The notes under the pieces were generated by a model. The model saw only the letters and a list, made by a program, of their open reading frames with translations, had not been told where the DNA came from and made no database searches. From the NCBI RefSeq assembly GCF_001312865.1, contig NZ_BBER01000004.1, positions 171,517 through 235,516 on the forward strand: a stretch of DNA of 64,000 nt. The letters are read 5' to 3'. Positions 51,346 through 59,542 of the stretch are shown here, in pieces (within the stretch, counting starts at the first letter, position 1; each line of letters starts with the position of its first letter). The position numbers and the translations under genes are program-made. The stretch is from Lacticaseibacillus thailandensis DSM 22698 = JCM 13996. GTDB taxonomy: Bacteria > Bacillota > Bacilli > Lactobacillales > Lactobacillaceae.

Positions 51346-52369
51346 TTAGCGGATGTGTAATTTACCCACGCCCTTATCACCAGCTTTGTCCAGTTGGATC
51401 TTCGTGTTGGACGTACCCAGACGCTTAAATGTTTCTTTGGGCGTCAATATCGCGGCCGTGCTCGCCCTAAACCCGTAGAACCGTGAACTACCAATTTTTT
51501 TTATCAATACGGTCCGGTTTAGCGGACAATTCCATCCACCAACCATTGTTACGTAGTGCCGGCATGGCGGTGGCATTGAATGACATGTTGGAAATCTTAC
51601 CACCGCTGTTAGAATCCTGGACCGGAATGCCCATCCGGCGATCGAATTCCGCAGTATCAATGGGCATTTGCTTCTTGCCCCAAACCTGCGCATGACCAAA
51701 AACCACTTTTTCACGGATGGCCGTTTTACCCTTGTTATTACTGCTATTAGGCGCAATGTAAGCCTTGACCTTTTGCGGTGTTGGCGCCACGTAATCGCCC
51801 GAGGCAGTGTTTTGCAACCAGTTGAAGTACTTTTGGGCGTAATCGCGGTCGTAATTAATACGCATGTCCACGTCGTCGTCACCGTCAAAGCCGTTCTCAA
51901 CGTAATCATCAGTCATGATGCGATTACCATTAGCCACGACATTATCAACAAATGATTTCCGGTAGTATTTATAAGTCTTTTTGTCCAACGCTTCGTACTT
52001 CGCAATAATCTGATCGGTGGACATTTTGCTTAGTTGTCCTAACGTCAGTGCTTTGTCAAAAGACCGCACCGTCCAGTCCTTTCTACTGTAGTAAGTGGGG
52101 TGTAAACTATCCCCAGCCGTGACCGCAGACAATTCCACCGCCATGCCATTCTTAACCACGAAGATTTCTGGAACCTCCGTACTAGCATCCATGCTGACCT
52201 TGCCAGTTTGTTCAATTTGGGCCCTAAAATCGATTGGTAACCACACGGTTGGTTTGCGCGATTGCAACGCTTGCCCATAAAACTTCTTGGATTGGTGTCC
52301 ACACGCGCTTAATGCGAGTACCGCCATCAAACCCACCGCTAGTGCCCAGAACTTATGCCCACGCTTCAT
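51346..52369 (-). CDS. Lipoprotein of unknown function (one frameshift)
   Basis: About 340 residues after repair. A basic signal peptide MKRGHKFWALAVGLMAVLAL ends in the lipobox SAC (Cys23). The mature part has no recognised domain; it is rich in Lys, Asp and Tyr (KKTYKYYRKSFVDN, GDDDVDMRINYDRDYAQKYF). The frame breaks in the 8-base A/T run near 51494-51502; one base fewer extends it to 51346 and adds a Lys-rich tail. I chose the second ATG (52369) because AGGAGG directly abuts the first. A copy of the 34-bp element lies about 190 bases upstream. Confidence 0.75.
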
Positions 52370-52550
52370 TCTCTTCATCCTCCTGCCCCCAAAATCAATC
52401 AGTACTGCCAGTTTCAACCCAGCTCGACGAATAAATTCATCTTGCGTGATTGCGATACCCTCAAGTGCGAATCGGGCTATTTAACTGTGCCCCCATTATA
52501 TAAAGCCTTTTTTTTGACGGCAGTATTTGCAGAAGCAAAATAGCAGGATT

Positions 52551-52584
52551 TTTTTTGCCCGGATTTTGCATATTTGTAATTTAG
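52551..52584 (-). promoter_or_regulatory. Conserved 34-bp element, copy B
   Basis: Matches 47153-47186 at 29 of 34 positions. It lies in an A/T-rich gap (52370-52770) upstream of the minus-strand lipoprotein gene. No coding sequence is supported in the rest of the gap. Confidence 0.6.
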
Positions 52585-52770
52585 TGGGGCTAGGTGAGGC
52601 AAAAATTACGGCAGGAGCAGTACCGAGCACCGTTGGCTAGGCCTTCCGCCCGCGGTAATTCCGGCCGTACCTGTCGGTGTTTGACCTTGTCCACGCCAAA
52701 AAGTTACGCGCAACCCATTGACATTCACGTCAAATCCCGTAGAATGTAATAGTGCTCAATTAATTGACAT

Positions 52771-52842
52771 TGCCCGTTGGTCAAGGGGTTAAGACGTCGC
52801 GTTCTCAGCGCGAAAACACGGGTTCGAATCCCGTACGGGTGA
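52771..52842 (+). tRNA. tRNA-Glu (anticodon CUC)
   Basis: The cloverleaf resembles bacterial tRNA-Glu: GCCCGTTGGTCAAGGGGTTA at the 5' side, and a T arm ACGGGTTCGAATCCCGT. The anticodon stem TCGCG/CGCGA encloses the loop TTCTCAG, so the anticodon is CUC. CCA is not encoded. The first acceptor pair looks like U-G. Confidence 0.9.
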
Positions 52843-52867
52843 TCAGTAAAACAAACACAGGTTTTGT

Positions 52868-53065
52868 TCAGCGAGGAATGCCGCTATGGCGGGGTTTCTC
52901 GCTTTTTTTATTTGACAGGAATAAAACGCAAAATGCATGGTCAGGATCGCGAATAAACGATTTTGTAGTTGATCGCGCATTGAGCTTTGCGTGCCACTCG
53001 CGGTCACCGTGGACCCACTTCTTGACCACGCGCATTTGCGCGGCGCTGGCCCTCTTTGCAACCAT
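52868..53065 (-). CDS. Small hypothetical protein, probably truncated
   Basis: The 65-residue product MVAKRASAAQMRVVKKWVHG, continuing with DREWHAKLNARSTTKSFIRD, resembles small lactobacillar proteins with a KLN.RST..FIR segment. Its C-terminus reads through the tRNA terminator (SEKPRHSGIPR), which suggests that the normal end has been lost. AGGGAAG precedes the start at 53065. The function is unknown. Confidence 0.4.
   Translation of the reverse strand: MVAKRASAAQMRVVKKWVHGDREWHAKLNARSTTKSFIRDPDHAFCVLFLSNKKSEKPRHSGIPR
52870..52909 (+). terminator. Terminator after tRNA-Glu
   Basis: AGCGAG (52870-52875) pairs with CTCGCT (52898-52903) around an inner GC stem, followed by seven T. Confidence 0.88.
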
Positions 53066-53077
53066 CGTAAAACTTCC

Positions 53078-53161
53078 CTAGACGATAAAGTCATGCCATA
53101 ACGTTAATAATGCCAAGATGATTGCCACAACCGCTAGCGTTACGGTCGCTTTTTCCACCAT
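53078..53161 (-). CDS. Possible 27-residue hydrophobic peptide
   Basis: The frame MVEKATVTLAVVAIILALLT with the tail LWHDFIV encodes a single membrane-spanning peptide and ends 13 bases before the next small gene. The ribosome site is poor (GGAG about 18 bases away). It could be a leader or a small toxin-like peptide, or chance. Confidence 0.3.
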   Translation of the reverse strand: MVEKATVTLAVVAIILALLTLWHDFIV

Positions 53162-53179
53162 TTGCAGAAACCCGCTCTC

Positions 53180-53192
53180 CGGGTGCTATAAT
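53180..53192 (+). promoter_or_regulatory. Promoter of the phosphoglycerate mutase gene
   Basis: An extended -10 box TGCTATAAT ends at 53192, 35 bases before the gene. The -35 region is weak. Confidence 0.55.
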
Positions 53193-53227
53193 GGACGTAA
53201 TTACATTTCAGTATCCACGGGGGCAAC

Positions 53228-53907
53228 ATGGTTCAACTAGTTTTGGTTCGTCACGGTGAAAGCACCGCCAACTTTGATAATACCTACACCGGTTGGTCCG
53301 ACGTCGACTTAACGGCGCACGGTCGCGCCCAAGCACACGTTGCTGGCCAACTGATCGCCGCCAGCGGCCTACAGTTCACGGCGGTTCACACTTCGATGTT
53401 GCGGCGCGCCATCATGACCGCCTACATCATTCAGGACGAGTTACACGCCAACTGGCTACCTATCACCAAGAGTTGGCGTCTTAACGAGCGGCACTACGGC
53501 GCGCTACGTGGGTTGAACAAGGACAAAACGCGGGCGTTGTTTGGCCGCCAACAGGTGGCCCAGTGGCGGCGGAGTTACACCGCCGAGCCACCACACTTAG
53601 CCCGGGCACACCACCAACGCCGCTACGCCCACTGGCCCACGAGTATCATCCCACCGGTGAGAGCTTAGCCGACGCCAGTGCGCGGTTGTTGCCCTACTGG
53701 AACGACGCGGTGGTGCCGCAGCTACGGGCGGGCCACAACCAGCTGATCGTCGCGCACGGTTCGACGTTGCGGGCCCTCATTAAGCACCTGGAAGGCATCG
53801 CTGACACCGACATTGATGGGGTCGAGGTTGGCAACGCCGCCCCCATCGTCTACACGCTCAACCAGCGGCTGGCAATTACGGATAAAGTGACGTTAGCGGA
53901 GAAATAA
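53228..53907 (+). CDS. 2,3-bisphosphoglycerate-dependent phosphoglycerate mutase type protein (one frameshift)
   Basis: About 226 residues after repair, the usual dPGM length. The signature [26 protein letters not shown] and the segment [18 protein letters not shown] fit GpmA. The second His lies in [16 protein letters not shown], where GpmA normally has GNSLR; this suggests a paralogue rather than the main glycolytic enzyme. The frame breaks near 53605-53615. The start follows GGGGG. Confidence 0.85.
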
Positions 53908-53979
53908 AAAAACGTGATGTCCCGCGAAGTTGTCACCAACTTTGCAAAACATCACGTCAGTTTAAATTAATTCACCATG

Positions 53980-54024
53980 GTGGTACCGGACGGTTCGTAG
54001 AAATCGCCCGGCACCACTTTTTTT
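53980..54024 (+). terminator. Terminator after the mutase gene
   Basis: Arms 53980-53992 and 54005-54017 pair with two mismatches, followed by TTTTTTT. A second hairpin at about 53914-53957 has a T run on the minus strand. Confidence 0.8.
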
Positions 54025-54068
54025 ATGCGTGTACAAGCCAACCAGTAGCGGCCATTTCCGCCGCACAT

Positions 54069-54106
54069 AAAAAAAAGCACCCCCAACCGTCAACGGTGCG
54101 GGTGCT
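54069..54106 (-). terminator. Terminator after the DUF2187 gene
   Basis: AGCACCC (54076-54082) pairs with GGGTGCT (54100-54106). Eight T follow on the minus strand. Confidence 0.88.
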
Positions 54107-54142
54107 AACAATCAATGATAGTCACGCTACTCAATGGTCGCG

Positions 54143-54539
54143 TTACTTTTTCTCGGTATCCTTAGCGTCCTTGGTGTCCTTCGTGTCGCTGGCCGGCTTA
54201 ATGGTCTTGACCGCGCCAGACTTCCGGGCGTTCTTATTCTTGTTCTTGGCTTCATCCTCTTCGGTGACCGGCGCCTTAACGGGCTTGCCCCCAAGCTTGA
54301 TGTTCGCAAAGTTGATGACGGTCTTGTGTTTCAGGTCTTCAACCACCACGGAATCCTCCGTGTCAAAATCGTCAATCGTGAGCATAGCGGAGTTGGTGTA
54401 AATCTTTTCCACGGTGCCCTTGAAGCCATTCGGCACACTCGTGCCTTTGGCGACGTCAACCTTGTCACCAACCGCTAACTCAACTGCGTTAGCGGGAATT
54501 TTTGCCTTGTTTTTTTGCCTTTGACTTTGATTCTGCCAT
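54143..54539 (-). CDS. DUF2187 (KOW-like) protein with Lys-rich tail (one frameshift)
   Basis: About 131 residues after repair. The ATG at 54539 follows GCAGGAGGTG. The Lys-rich N-terminus meets a 7-base A run near 54509-54516; one base fewer joins it to IPANAVELAVGDKVDVAKGT. The KOW-like fold NGFKGTVEKIYTNSAMLTID follows. A charged tail rich in Lys, Asp and Thr repeats (SDTKDTKDAKDTEKK) ends it. DUF2187 proteins are small and of unknown role, perhaps RNA-associated. Confidence 0.8.
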
Positions 54540-54590
54540 CGTGCACCTCCTGCGCTGTTCTATCGCCACCTGGCGATTACGTCGAAAACC

Positions 54591-54596
54591 ATTATA
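54591..54596 (-). promoter_or_regulatory. -10 box upstream of the DUF2187 gene
   Basis: A consensus TATAAT on the minus strand about 50 bases before the start codon; no good -35 box is visible. Confidence 0.4.
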
Positions 54597-54629
54597 ACCG
54601 TTTTGCGGGCCGCCGTCGACTGGTCAACA

Positions 54630-55883
54630 CTATGCGCGCACCTGCCCGTTACCGACGATCTCGTACTTCGTGGTGGTCAGCGCGTCCAACCCCATCGGGC
54701 CGCGCGCGTGCAATTTCTGCGTACTAATGCCGATTTCAGCACCAAAGCCAAACTTAAAGCCGTCAGTGAACCGCGTCGAAGCGTTCACGTAAACGCAAGC
54801 AGCATCAACCAAGTCCTGGAAGCGGCGACTGTGGGCCAAGTTGTTGGTGATGATGACCTCGGAGTGCTTGGTGTTGTGCGCGTTGATGTGCGCGATTGCG
54901 GCATCGACATCGTCCACGACTTTGACCGCCATGATCAAGTCGTTGTACTCGGTATCCCAGTCCTCAGCGGTTGCCGCCACCATGTCCGGCACGATGGCGC
55001 GGGCCCGGTCGTCACCACGCAGCTCCACACCGTGCGCACGCAGGTCAGCCGCCAGTACTGGCAGGTAGGCATCAGCCACGCTGGCGTTGATCAACAGCTT
55101 TTCAGCCGCGTTGCAGACGGACGGACGCTGGACCTTGGCGTTGATGACGATCTTACGCGCCATTTCCAGGTCCGCCGCGTCGTCCACGTAGATGTGACAG
55201 TTGCCCGCCCCGGTCTCGATCACCGGCACGGTTGCCGTCTGCACGACCCGGTTGATCAAGCCGGCCCCACCACGCGGGATCAGCACGTCAACGTACTGAT
55301 TCAGGTGCATCAGCTCCGTCGCCAGCGCGTGGCTCGGGTCGGTAATCAGCTGGACGGCGTCGGCAGGCAGGTCGATGCTGGTCAGGGCGTGACGCAAAGT
55401 CGTAGCCAGAGCCTGGTTACTATGCAACGCTTCTTTGCCCCCACGCAGGATAACGGCGTTGCCGCTCTTAAAGGTGAGCCCGGCCGCATCTACGGTCACG
55501 TTAGGGCGCGCTTCGTAAATCATCGCTACCACGCCAAGCGGTACGCGCCGCTGGGTAATGGTCAGCCCGTCCTCGGTCACCCACCCGCGGTCGATCTGTG
55601 CCGTTGGGTCCGGCAACTGCGCCACTTGGCGCAAACCCGCCGCCATGTCCTGCACGCGAGCGGGTGTCAACCGTAGCCGGTCGAGGAACCGGGGATCGAT
55701 GGTGGCTCCGTCCAGGTCCTGCTGGTTGGCCGCCAGGATGGTGTCGGTCGCGGCAATCACGGCGTCAGCCATCACGTTAAGGGCCCGCTGCTTGTCGGGA
55801 TCCGGCAACTGCGCCAGGGTGGCCGCCGCGGCTTTGGCTGCGCGACCCATGGCCTGTAAATCGTTCGTTTGTACGTTGTCCAT
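54630..55883 (-). CDS. proA: Glutamate-5-semialdehyde dehydrogenase
   Basis: ProA reduces gamma-glutamyl phosphate in proline synthesis. The intact 417-residue protein has VPLGVVAMIYEARPNVTVDA, GGKEALHSN, and the active-site Cys in KVQRPSVCNAAEKLL. The C-terminus carries RFTDGFKFGFGAEIGIST. The ATG at 55883 follows AGGAGG. It lies 24 bases after proB in the same T-box-controlled operon. Confidence 0.97.
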   Translation of the reverse strand: MDNVQTNDLQAMGRAAKAAAATLAQLPDPDKQRALNVMADAVIAATDTILAANQQDLDGATIDPRFLDRLRLTPARVQDMAAGLRQVAQLPDPTAQIDRGWVTEDGLTITQRRVPLGVVAMIYEARPNVTVDAAGLTFKSGNAVILRGGKEALHSNQALATTLRHALTSIDLPADAVQLITDPSHALATELMHLNQYVDVLIPRGGAGLINRVVQTATVPVIETGAGNCHIYVDDAADLEMARKIVINAKVQRPSVCNAAEKLLINASVADAYLPVLAADLRAHGVELRGDDRARAIVPDMVAATAEDWDTEYNDLIMAVKVVDDVDAAIAHINAHNTKHSEVIITNNLAHSRRFQDLVDAACVYVNASTRFTDGFKFGFGAEIGISTQKLHARGPMGLDALTTTKYEIVGNGQVRA

Positions 55884-55907
55884 GTTCAAATTCCTCCTAT
55901 TAACTCC

Positions 55908-56741
55908 TTACCGTGACTGTGCGGATTGCGCGTGTGGCATCTTGTTAGCTGGCGCAAAGCGAGTGCCGATGTCCTCCCCCGCCATGACGCGCAGCACCAC
56001 CCGCGGGTCGGCGCCGTTAACCAACACCATCGTTTTGCCCGCCGTAATCATTGTGTTGGCGGCCTTGAGCTTAGTGACCATGCCGCCCGTACCAAAGCGG
56101 GTCGAGCTGCCACTGGCGCCGGCGAGAATCGCGTCGGTTACCCGCGTGACGTGGTGCAGCAAGTGTGCGTCGGCGTACTTACGCGGGTCGACGTTGTAGA
56201 GACCGTCGATGTCCGACATGATGATCAGGACGTCGGCGTCCACTTGCCGCGCAACAAGGGCGGAGAGCTGATCGTTATCGCCAAAGGTGGTGCGGTGATC
56301 CATTTCATCAGTCGCCACCGAGTCGTTTTCGTTGATGACCGGAATAATGTTTTGCGCCAGTAACGCTTCAATAGTGTCAAGCACGTGGATGCGGCTAACG
56401 GGGTAATCAAAGACGTCGTACGTCAACAGCAACTGTCCCACCATTGTCCCGTAGTCAGTAAACCGGCGGGTGTACAACGACATCAGTTGCGATTGACCAA
56501 TCGCAGCCAGGGCTTGTTGGCCGGCAATGGCGGCGGGGCGCTCGTGCTGACCCAGCATGTCGAGGCCGACCCCGATGGCACCAGATGACACCAGGAGGAC
56601 TTCGCAACCCTGGTTCTGCAGGGCGGTGAGAGCATAGGCCAGACGGTCGATAGTTTGCAGGTTCACTTTGCCATCCGGATAGATGAGGCTACTTGTACCA
56701 ATTTTAACTACTACCCGTTTTGTGCGTGTCTGTGCCATCAT
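55908..56741 (-). CDS. proB: Glutamate 5-kinase, PUA-less form
   Basis: ProB phosphorylates glutamate in the first step of proline synthesis. The 277-residue amino-acid-kinase domain has VVVKIGTSSLIYPDG, VSSGAIGVGLDML, NENDSVATDEMD, FGDNDQLSALVA and FGTGGMVTKLKAA. The C-terminal PUA domain of longer ProB proteins is absent, as in many lactic acid bacteria. The start at 56741 follows GGAGG. It is the first gene of the operon. Confidence 0.97.
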   Translation of the reverse strand: MMAQTRTKRVVVKIGTSSLIYPDGKVNLQTIDRLAYALTALQNQGCEVLLVSSGAIGVGLDMLGQHERPAAIAGQQALAAIGQSQLMSLYTRRFTDYGTMVGQLLLTYDVFDYPVSRIHVLDTIEALLAQNIIPVINENDSVATDEMDHRTTFGDNDQLSALVARQVDADVLIIMSDIDGLYNVDPRKYADAHLLHHVTRVTDAILAGASGSSTRFGTGGMVTKLKAANTMITAGKTMVLVNGADPRVVLRVMAGEDIGTRFAPANKMPHAQSAQSR

Positions 56742-56972
56742 GTTGCCGTCCTCCACGTGCGTTCCTGTGACAAAAAGCGTTGCCCGACCGAGGCACCCTC
56801 ACCGGGCGGTACCATCCTCGTTCGAAGCAACGCTTCACTCTTTGACTACCATATATGCTTGTTCATCTGTTCCTGCCAGCTTGGATTCGTGCGCATTGAA
56901 CGGCTTGCAGTCCGTGACCATTCTCCCTGTGAGGCACTACTATGACTGGCGGTGGGCCGCGGCCCAAAACCT
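56742..56972 (-). ncRNA. T-box leader of the proBA operon
   Basis: On the minus strand the leader ends with the T-box core GAGGATGGTACCGCCC (56805-56820 region). A GC-rich hairpin (GCCCGG.GAGG with CCTCGG.CGGGC) and the run CTTTTTG at 56771-56776 follow. GCGTTGC before the T-box can pair with GCAACGC after it, giving the alternative fold. T-box leaders sense uncharged tRNA; before proBA this should be tRNA-Pro. I could not fix the specifier codon by eye. Confidence 0.82.
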
Positions 56973-56978
56973 GTCGTT

Positions 56979-57008
56979 ATCATACGGCCATCGACTTACT
57001 TTTGTCAA
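56979..57008 (-). promoter_or_regulatory. Promoter of the proBA T-box operon
   Basis: A perfect -35 box TTGACA (57003-57008) and a -10 box TATGAT (56979-56984) are spaced by 18 bases. Confidence 0.8.
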
Positions 57009-57144
57009 GGCGGTTGCAATTTAGGGTAAACTTTTGCATGTTGGTCATTTATACTGTAGGTGTTTGGTTCTAGTTTGAGGGGTACCACACCGTTGGGCGT
57101 GCCGCTGGGGTAGCCGCGCGCCCCGACTTTGAGGAGGACACCCT

Positions 57145-58019
57145 TTGATTACACTCACTAACACACAATTTACCGCCACCGTCAACCCGTTCGGCGCCGA
57201 GCTCACCACGTTGACTCGTCGCCAGGACGGGCGCGAATACATCTGGTCCGACACCACCGGAAAATACTGGGGCCGTCACGCCCCGATCCTGTTTCCCGCC
57301 ATCGGTCGGTCCAACGACGACCAGTACGTCGTCGACGGTCGGACGTACCCGATGCACCAGCACGGCTTTGCCCGCGACTTTGAATTCACGGACGTCACGC
57401 AAAGTCGCGACGACACCGTCACCCTGACGTTGCATGACAATGCCGAGACGCGGAAGCTGTACCCGTTTGCCTTTGCCCTCACCGTCACCTACACGCTGAC
57501 CGTGACCGGACTCGCGGTCCACTACACCGTCGCCAACACCTCTGCCCAGCCGTTACCGTTTGCGCTGGGGTCACACCCCGGCTTTGCGCTCAGCCAGCCG
57601 CTGGATCAGTACGTCGTCACGCTGACCGGCGCCAAGCTGCCGCTCACCAAGTTCGGCATCGGACCGGTACCGTTCCGCAATGGCAAAGTCGAGCCGCTGA
57701 CCGCCGCGGACGGGGCTTCCCTGCCACTCAGCCACGAACTGCTTGATGATGGGCTGCTGATTATCAACGCGCCGGATGCCACTAGTGCCACTTTGGCCAG
57801 CAAGGATGGTAGTTACAAAGTCACGCTGAGCCTGGCCGACTTCCCGTACCTGACGCTGTGGAGTCCGGAACACAAGCACGCACCGTTCGTTTGCGTCGAG
57901 CCGTTCCACGGCCTGCCGGATGTGTCCGGGCAACCGACCGACTGGTACCAGAAGCCGGGCAACACCACTGTCGCCCCGGGTGGCAGAGTGACTTTGGCTA
58001 CACCATGACACTGGAGTAA
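57145..58019 (+). CDS. Aldose 1-epimerase family protein (LacX-like), frameshift at the 3' end
   Basis: About 291 residues after repair. The fold and catalytic residues of the galactose mutarotase-like family are visible: YPMHQHGFARDFEF, FALGSHPGFAL and the Glu in FVCVEPFHGLPD. The LacX-like subgroup acts on phosphorylated or free hexoses; the substrate here is unknown. The start is a TTG at 57145 after GAGGAGG. A missing base near 57988-57992 changes the end; the other frame gives DFGYTMTLE with a stop at 58017-58019. Confidence 0.88.
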
Positions 58020-58044
58020 ATTAAGCAAACATTGCGCGCAAAAT

Positions 58045-58090
58045 AGCGCCCGCACCAACGACTACAACGGTCGCTGGTGCGGGCGCTTTT
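58045..58090. terminator. Bidirectional terminator
   Basis: Perfect 13-base GC-rich arms 58045-58057 and 58075-58087 lie between convergent genes, with a short T run on the plus side. Confidence 0.85.
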
Positions 58091-58095
58091 GGCGT

Positions 58096-59076
58096 TTAGT
58101 CGCCACTGTAGTCTACAATCTTGGTCCCAGCACTACTGCCATAAACGATCTTCTGCACCTTAGTGGCGATGGCCTTGACGCGGGTAAAGTCGAGCGTCGT
58201 TTGGTTGTGGCCGTGGGTCATGATCACCAGAATATAGCGGTGGCCGTCACTGGTGGTGACGATGCCGGCGTCATTGTTGACGTCGTCGAGGAAACCGACC
58301 TTATCGGCTACCGTGGCGCCGCTGTCGACGCTCGCCACGCCGGCGGGGATACCGTCGCGGTAGACCTGCTTGCTCATCAGGCTGAGGAGGTACTGCCGGT
58401 CACTACGGTTGCTAAACACACCGGTGCCAGCCGCGAGCGCCTGTAGTAGTTGGCGCAGGCTGCGGCTGGTGGTGCTGGCCGCTTCACTGTCGCCATGGAA
58501 GACGGGGTTTGCCCACTCCTGGCTCTTGATGAACGCGTTGATGCTGGTACGCCCGTACTCCGCGAGAATACTTTCAGGAAAGGTGTTGCTGGAATTGACC
58601 ACCATCTGGTAGAAGCCCTCTTTGTTCGCGGTGGTCCAACTAAACTTACCCTCCTGATGCAGGTGTAATAAGTAGGCGGCGATGAACAGCTTATAGGTGC
58701 TGGCCGAAGTCTCGGTGGTGGTGGCGTTACTGTCCACGGCAATTTTGCCGTTCCCGTACGTCAGTTGGTCGGTGGTACTGTCTGCGGCCGACCCGCTGGT
58801 AGCGTCAAGACTGTAAAAGCTGACGCTGGCATCCCCGTCTTTGGTCACCTCATTCAGGTAATGTTGCAGGTTCCGTTGGATCACGCTGCGCTTCTTGGCG
58901 GCGGTGGTCGCCGCGCTAGTGGTGGAAGAACTGCTGCTGGTGGCGGCCTGGGTGTGCTGGCCGTGACCCTGGGTGTCGCCGGCGGCCCGCCAGAAAAGGA
59001 GTGCAACAGCCATGGCGCCGAGAACGACGACAATGGCGGCCACGATTCGTTCGTGGCGGCGGTCCTGTGAATGCAT
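58096..59076 (-). CDS. Membrane-anchored serine hydrolase, class A beta-lactamase-like
   Basis: About 326 residues. A short basic N-terminus, one membrane helix (VAAIVVVLGAMAVALLFW) and a Ser/Thr/Ala-rich linker precede the catalytic domain on the outside. SxxK is in SASTYKLFIA and the third motif in VADKVGFLDD (KVG in place of KTG). Such lactobacillar proteins are thought to act on the wall rather than confer drug resistance. The start is the ATG at 59076 or the TTG at 59082, which sits better behind GGGGG. Confidence 0.85.
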   Translation of the reverse strand: MHSQDRRHERIVAAIVVVLGAMAVALLFWRAAGDTQGHGQHTQAATSSSSSTTSAATTAAKKRSVIQRNLQHYLNEVTKDGDASVSFYSLDATSGSAADSTTDQLTYGNGKIAVDSNATTTETSASTYKLFIAAYLLHLHQEGKFSWTTANKEGFYQMVVNSSNTFPESILAEYGRTSINAFIKSQEWANPVFHGDSEAASTTSRSLRQLLQALAAGTGVFSNRSDRQYLLSLMSKQVYRDGIPAGVASVDSGATVADKVGFLDDVNNDAGIVTTSDGHRYILVIMTHGHNQTTLDFTRVKAIATKVQKIVYGSSAGTKIVDYSGD

Positions 59077-59250
59077 ATGCAAAATAATTGCCCCCAATTG
59101 CAGAATACGTCCAGTGTAGCGGGCCCACGTGGCGCCTTTGCAACCAAATTATGACGAAACCACGAATTTTTGGCACATGGTGACTGAGGCGGAGCTGGTG
59201 ATGAATGAATCAGCTCGCGGTGAAGGTCAATTAATGCTAAATATTGACGC

Positions 59251-59286
59251 AAAAAAAGCCAGCTGGCGTTTACACACCGGCTGGCT
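59251..59286 (-). terminator. Hairpin terminator in the gap before the serine hydrolase gene
   Basis: Arms 59257-59266 and 59277-59286 are followed by seven T on the minus strand. I see no gene between it and the next terminator at 59448, so either a small RNA or a lost gene lies there, or the terminators are redundant. Confidence 0.8.
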
Positions 59287-59447
59287 GATACAATCAATGA
59301 ACAATGGGTTGCAACGTAACGATCCCACCACCTTCGAAGGCCAGCCGTCACGGGCGCAACTGGGCTGCGAAGTGTGTGTCGCTAGTGGTTGGGCGATTGA
59401 AGCAGGGGTATGACATAAACTGATGGCACAACGCGGCAACGTTAAAC

Positions 59448-59484
59448 AAAAAAAATGCCAGCCGATGCTTCCACATTAGCTGAC
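59448..59484 (-). terminator. Terminator after murE
   Basis: GCCAGC (59457-59462) pairs with GCTGAC (59479-59484) around an inner stem; eight T follow on the minus strand. Confidence 0.8.
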
Positions 59485-59542
59485 AATTCTTATTTGCTTG
59501 TGCACAAAAATTACTAGCACCACCCACCACCACTAACACAGC

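Noticed and set aside
53975..54024. T-box-like TGGTACCGG sequence at 53.98 kb
   Set aside because: It forms one arm of a terminator hairpin after the mutase gene. No gene lies downstream on that strand, so it cannot be a leader.
59129..59413. 94-residue frame on the plus strand in the gap before murE
   Set aside because: It runs straight through a strong terminator hairpin and lacks a ribosome site.
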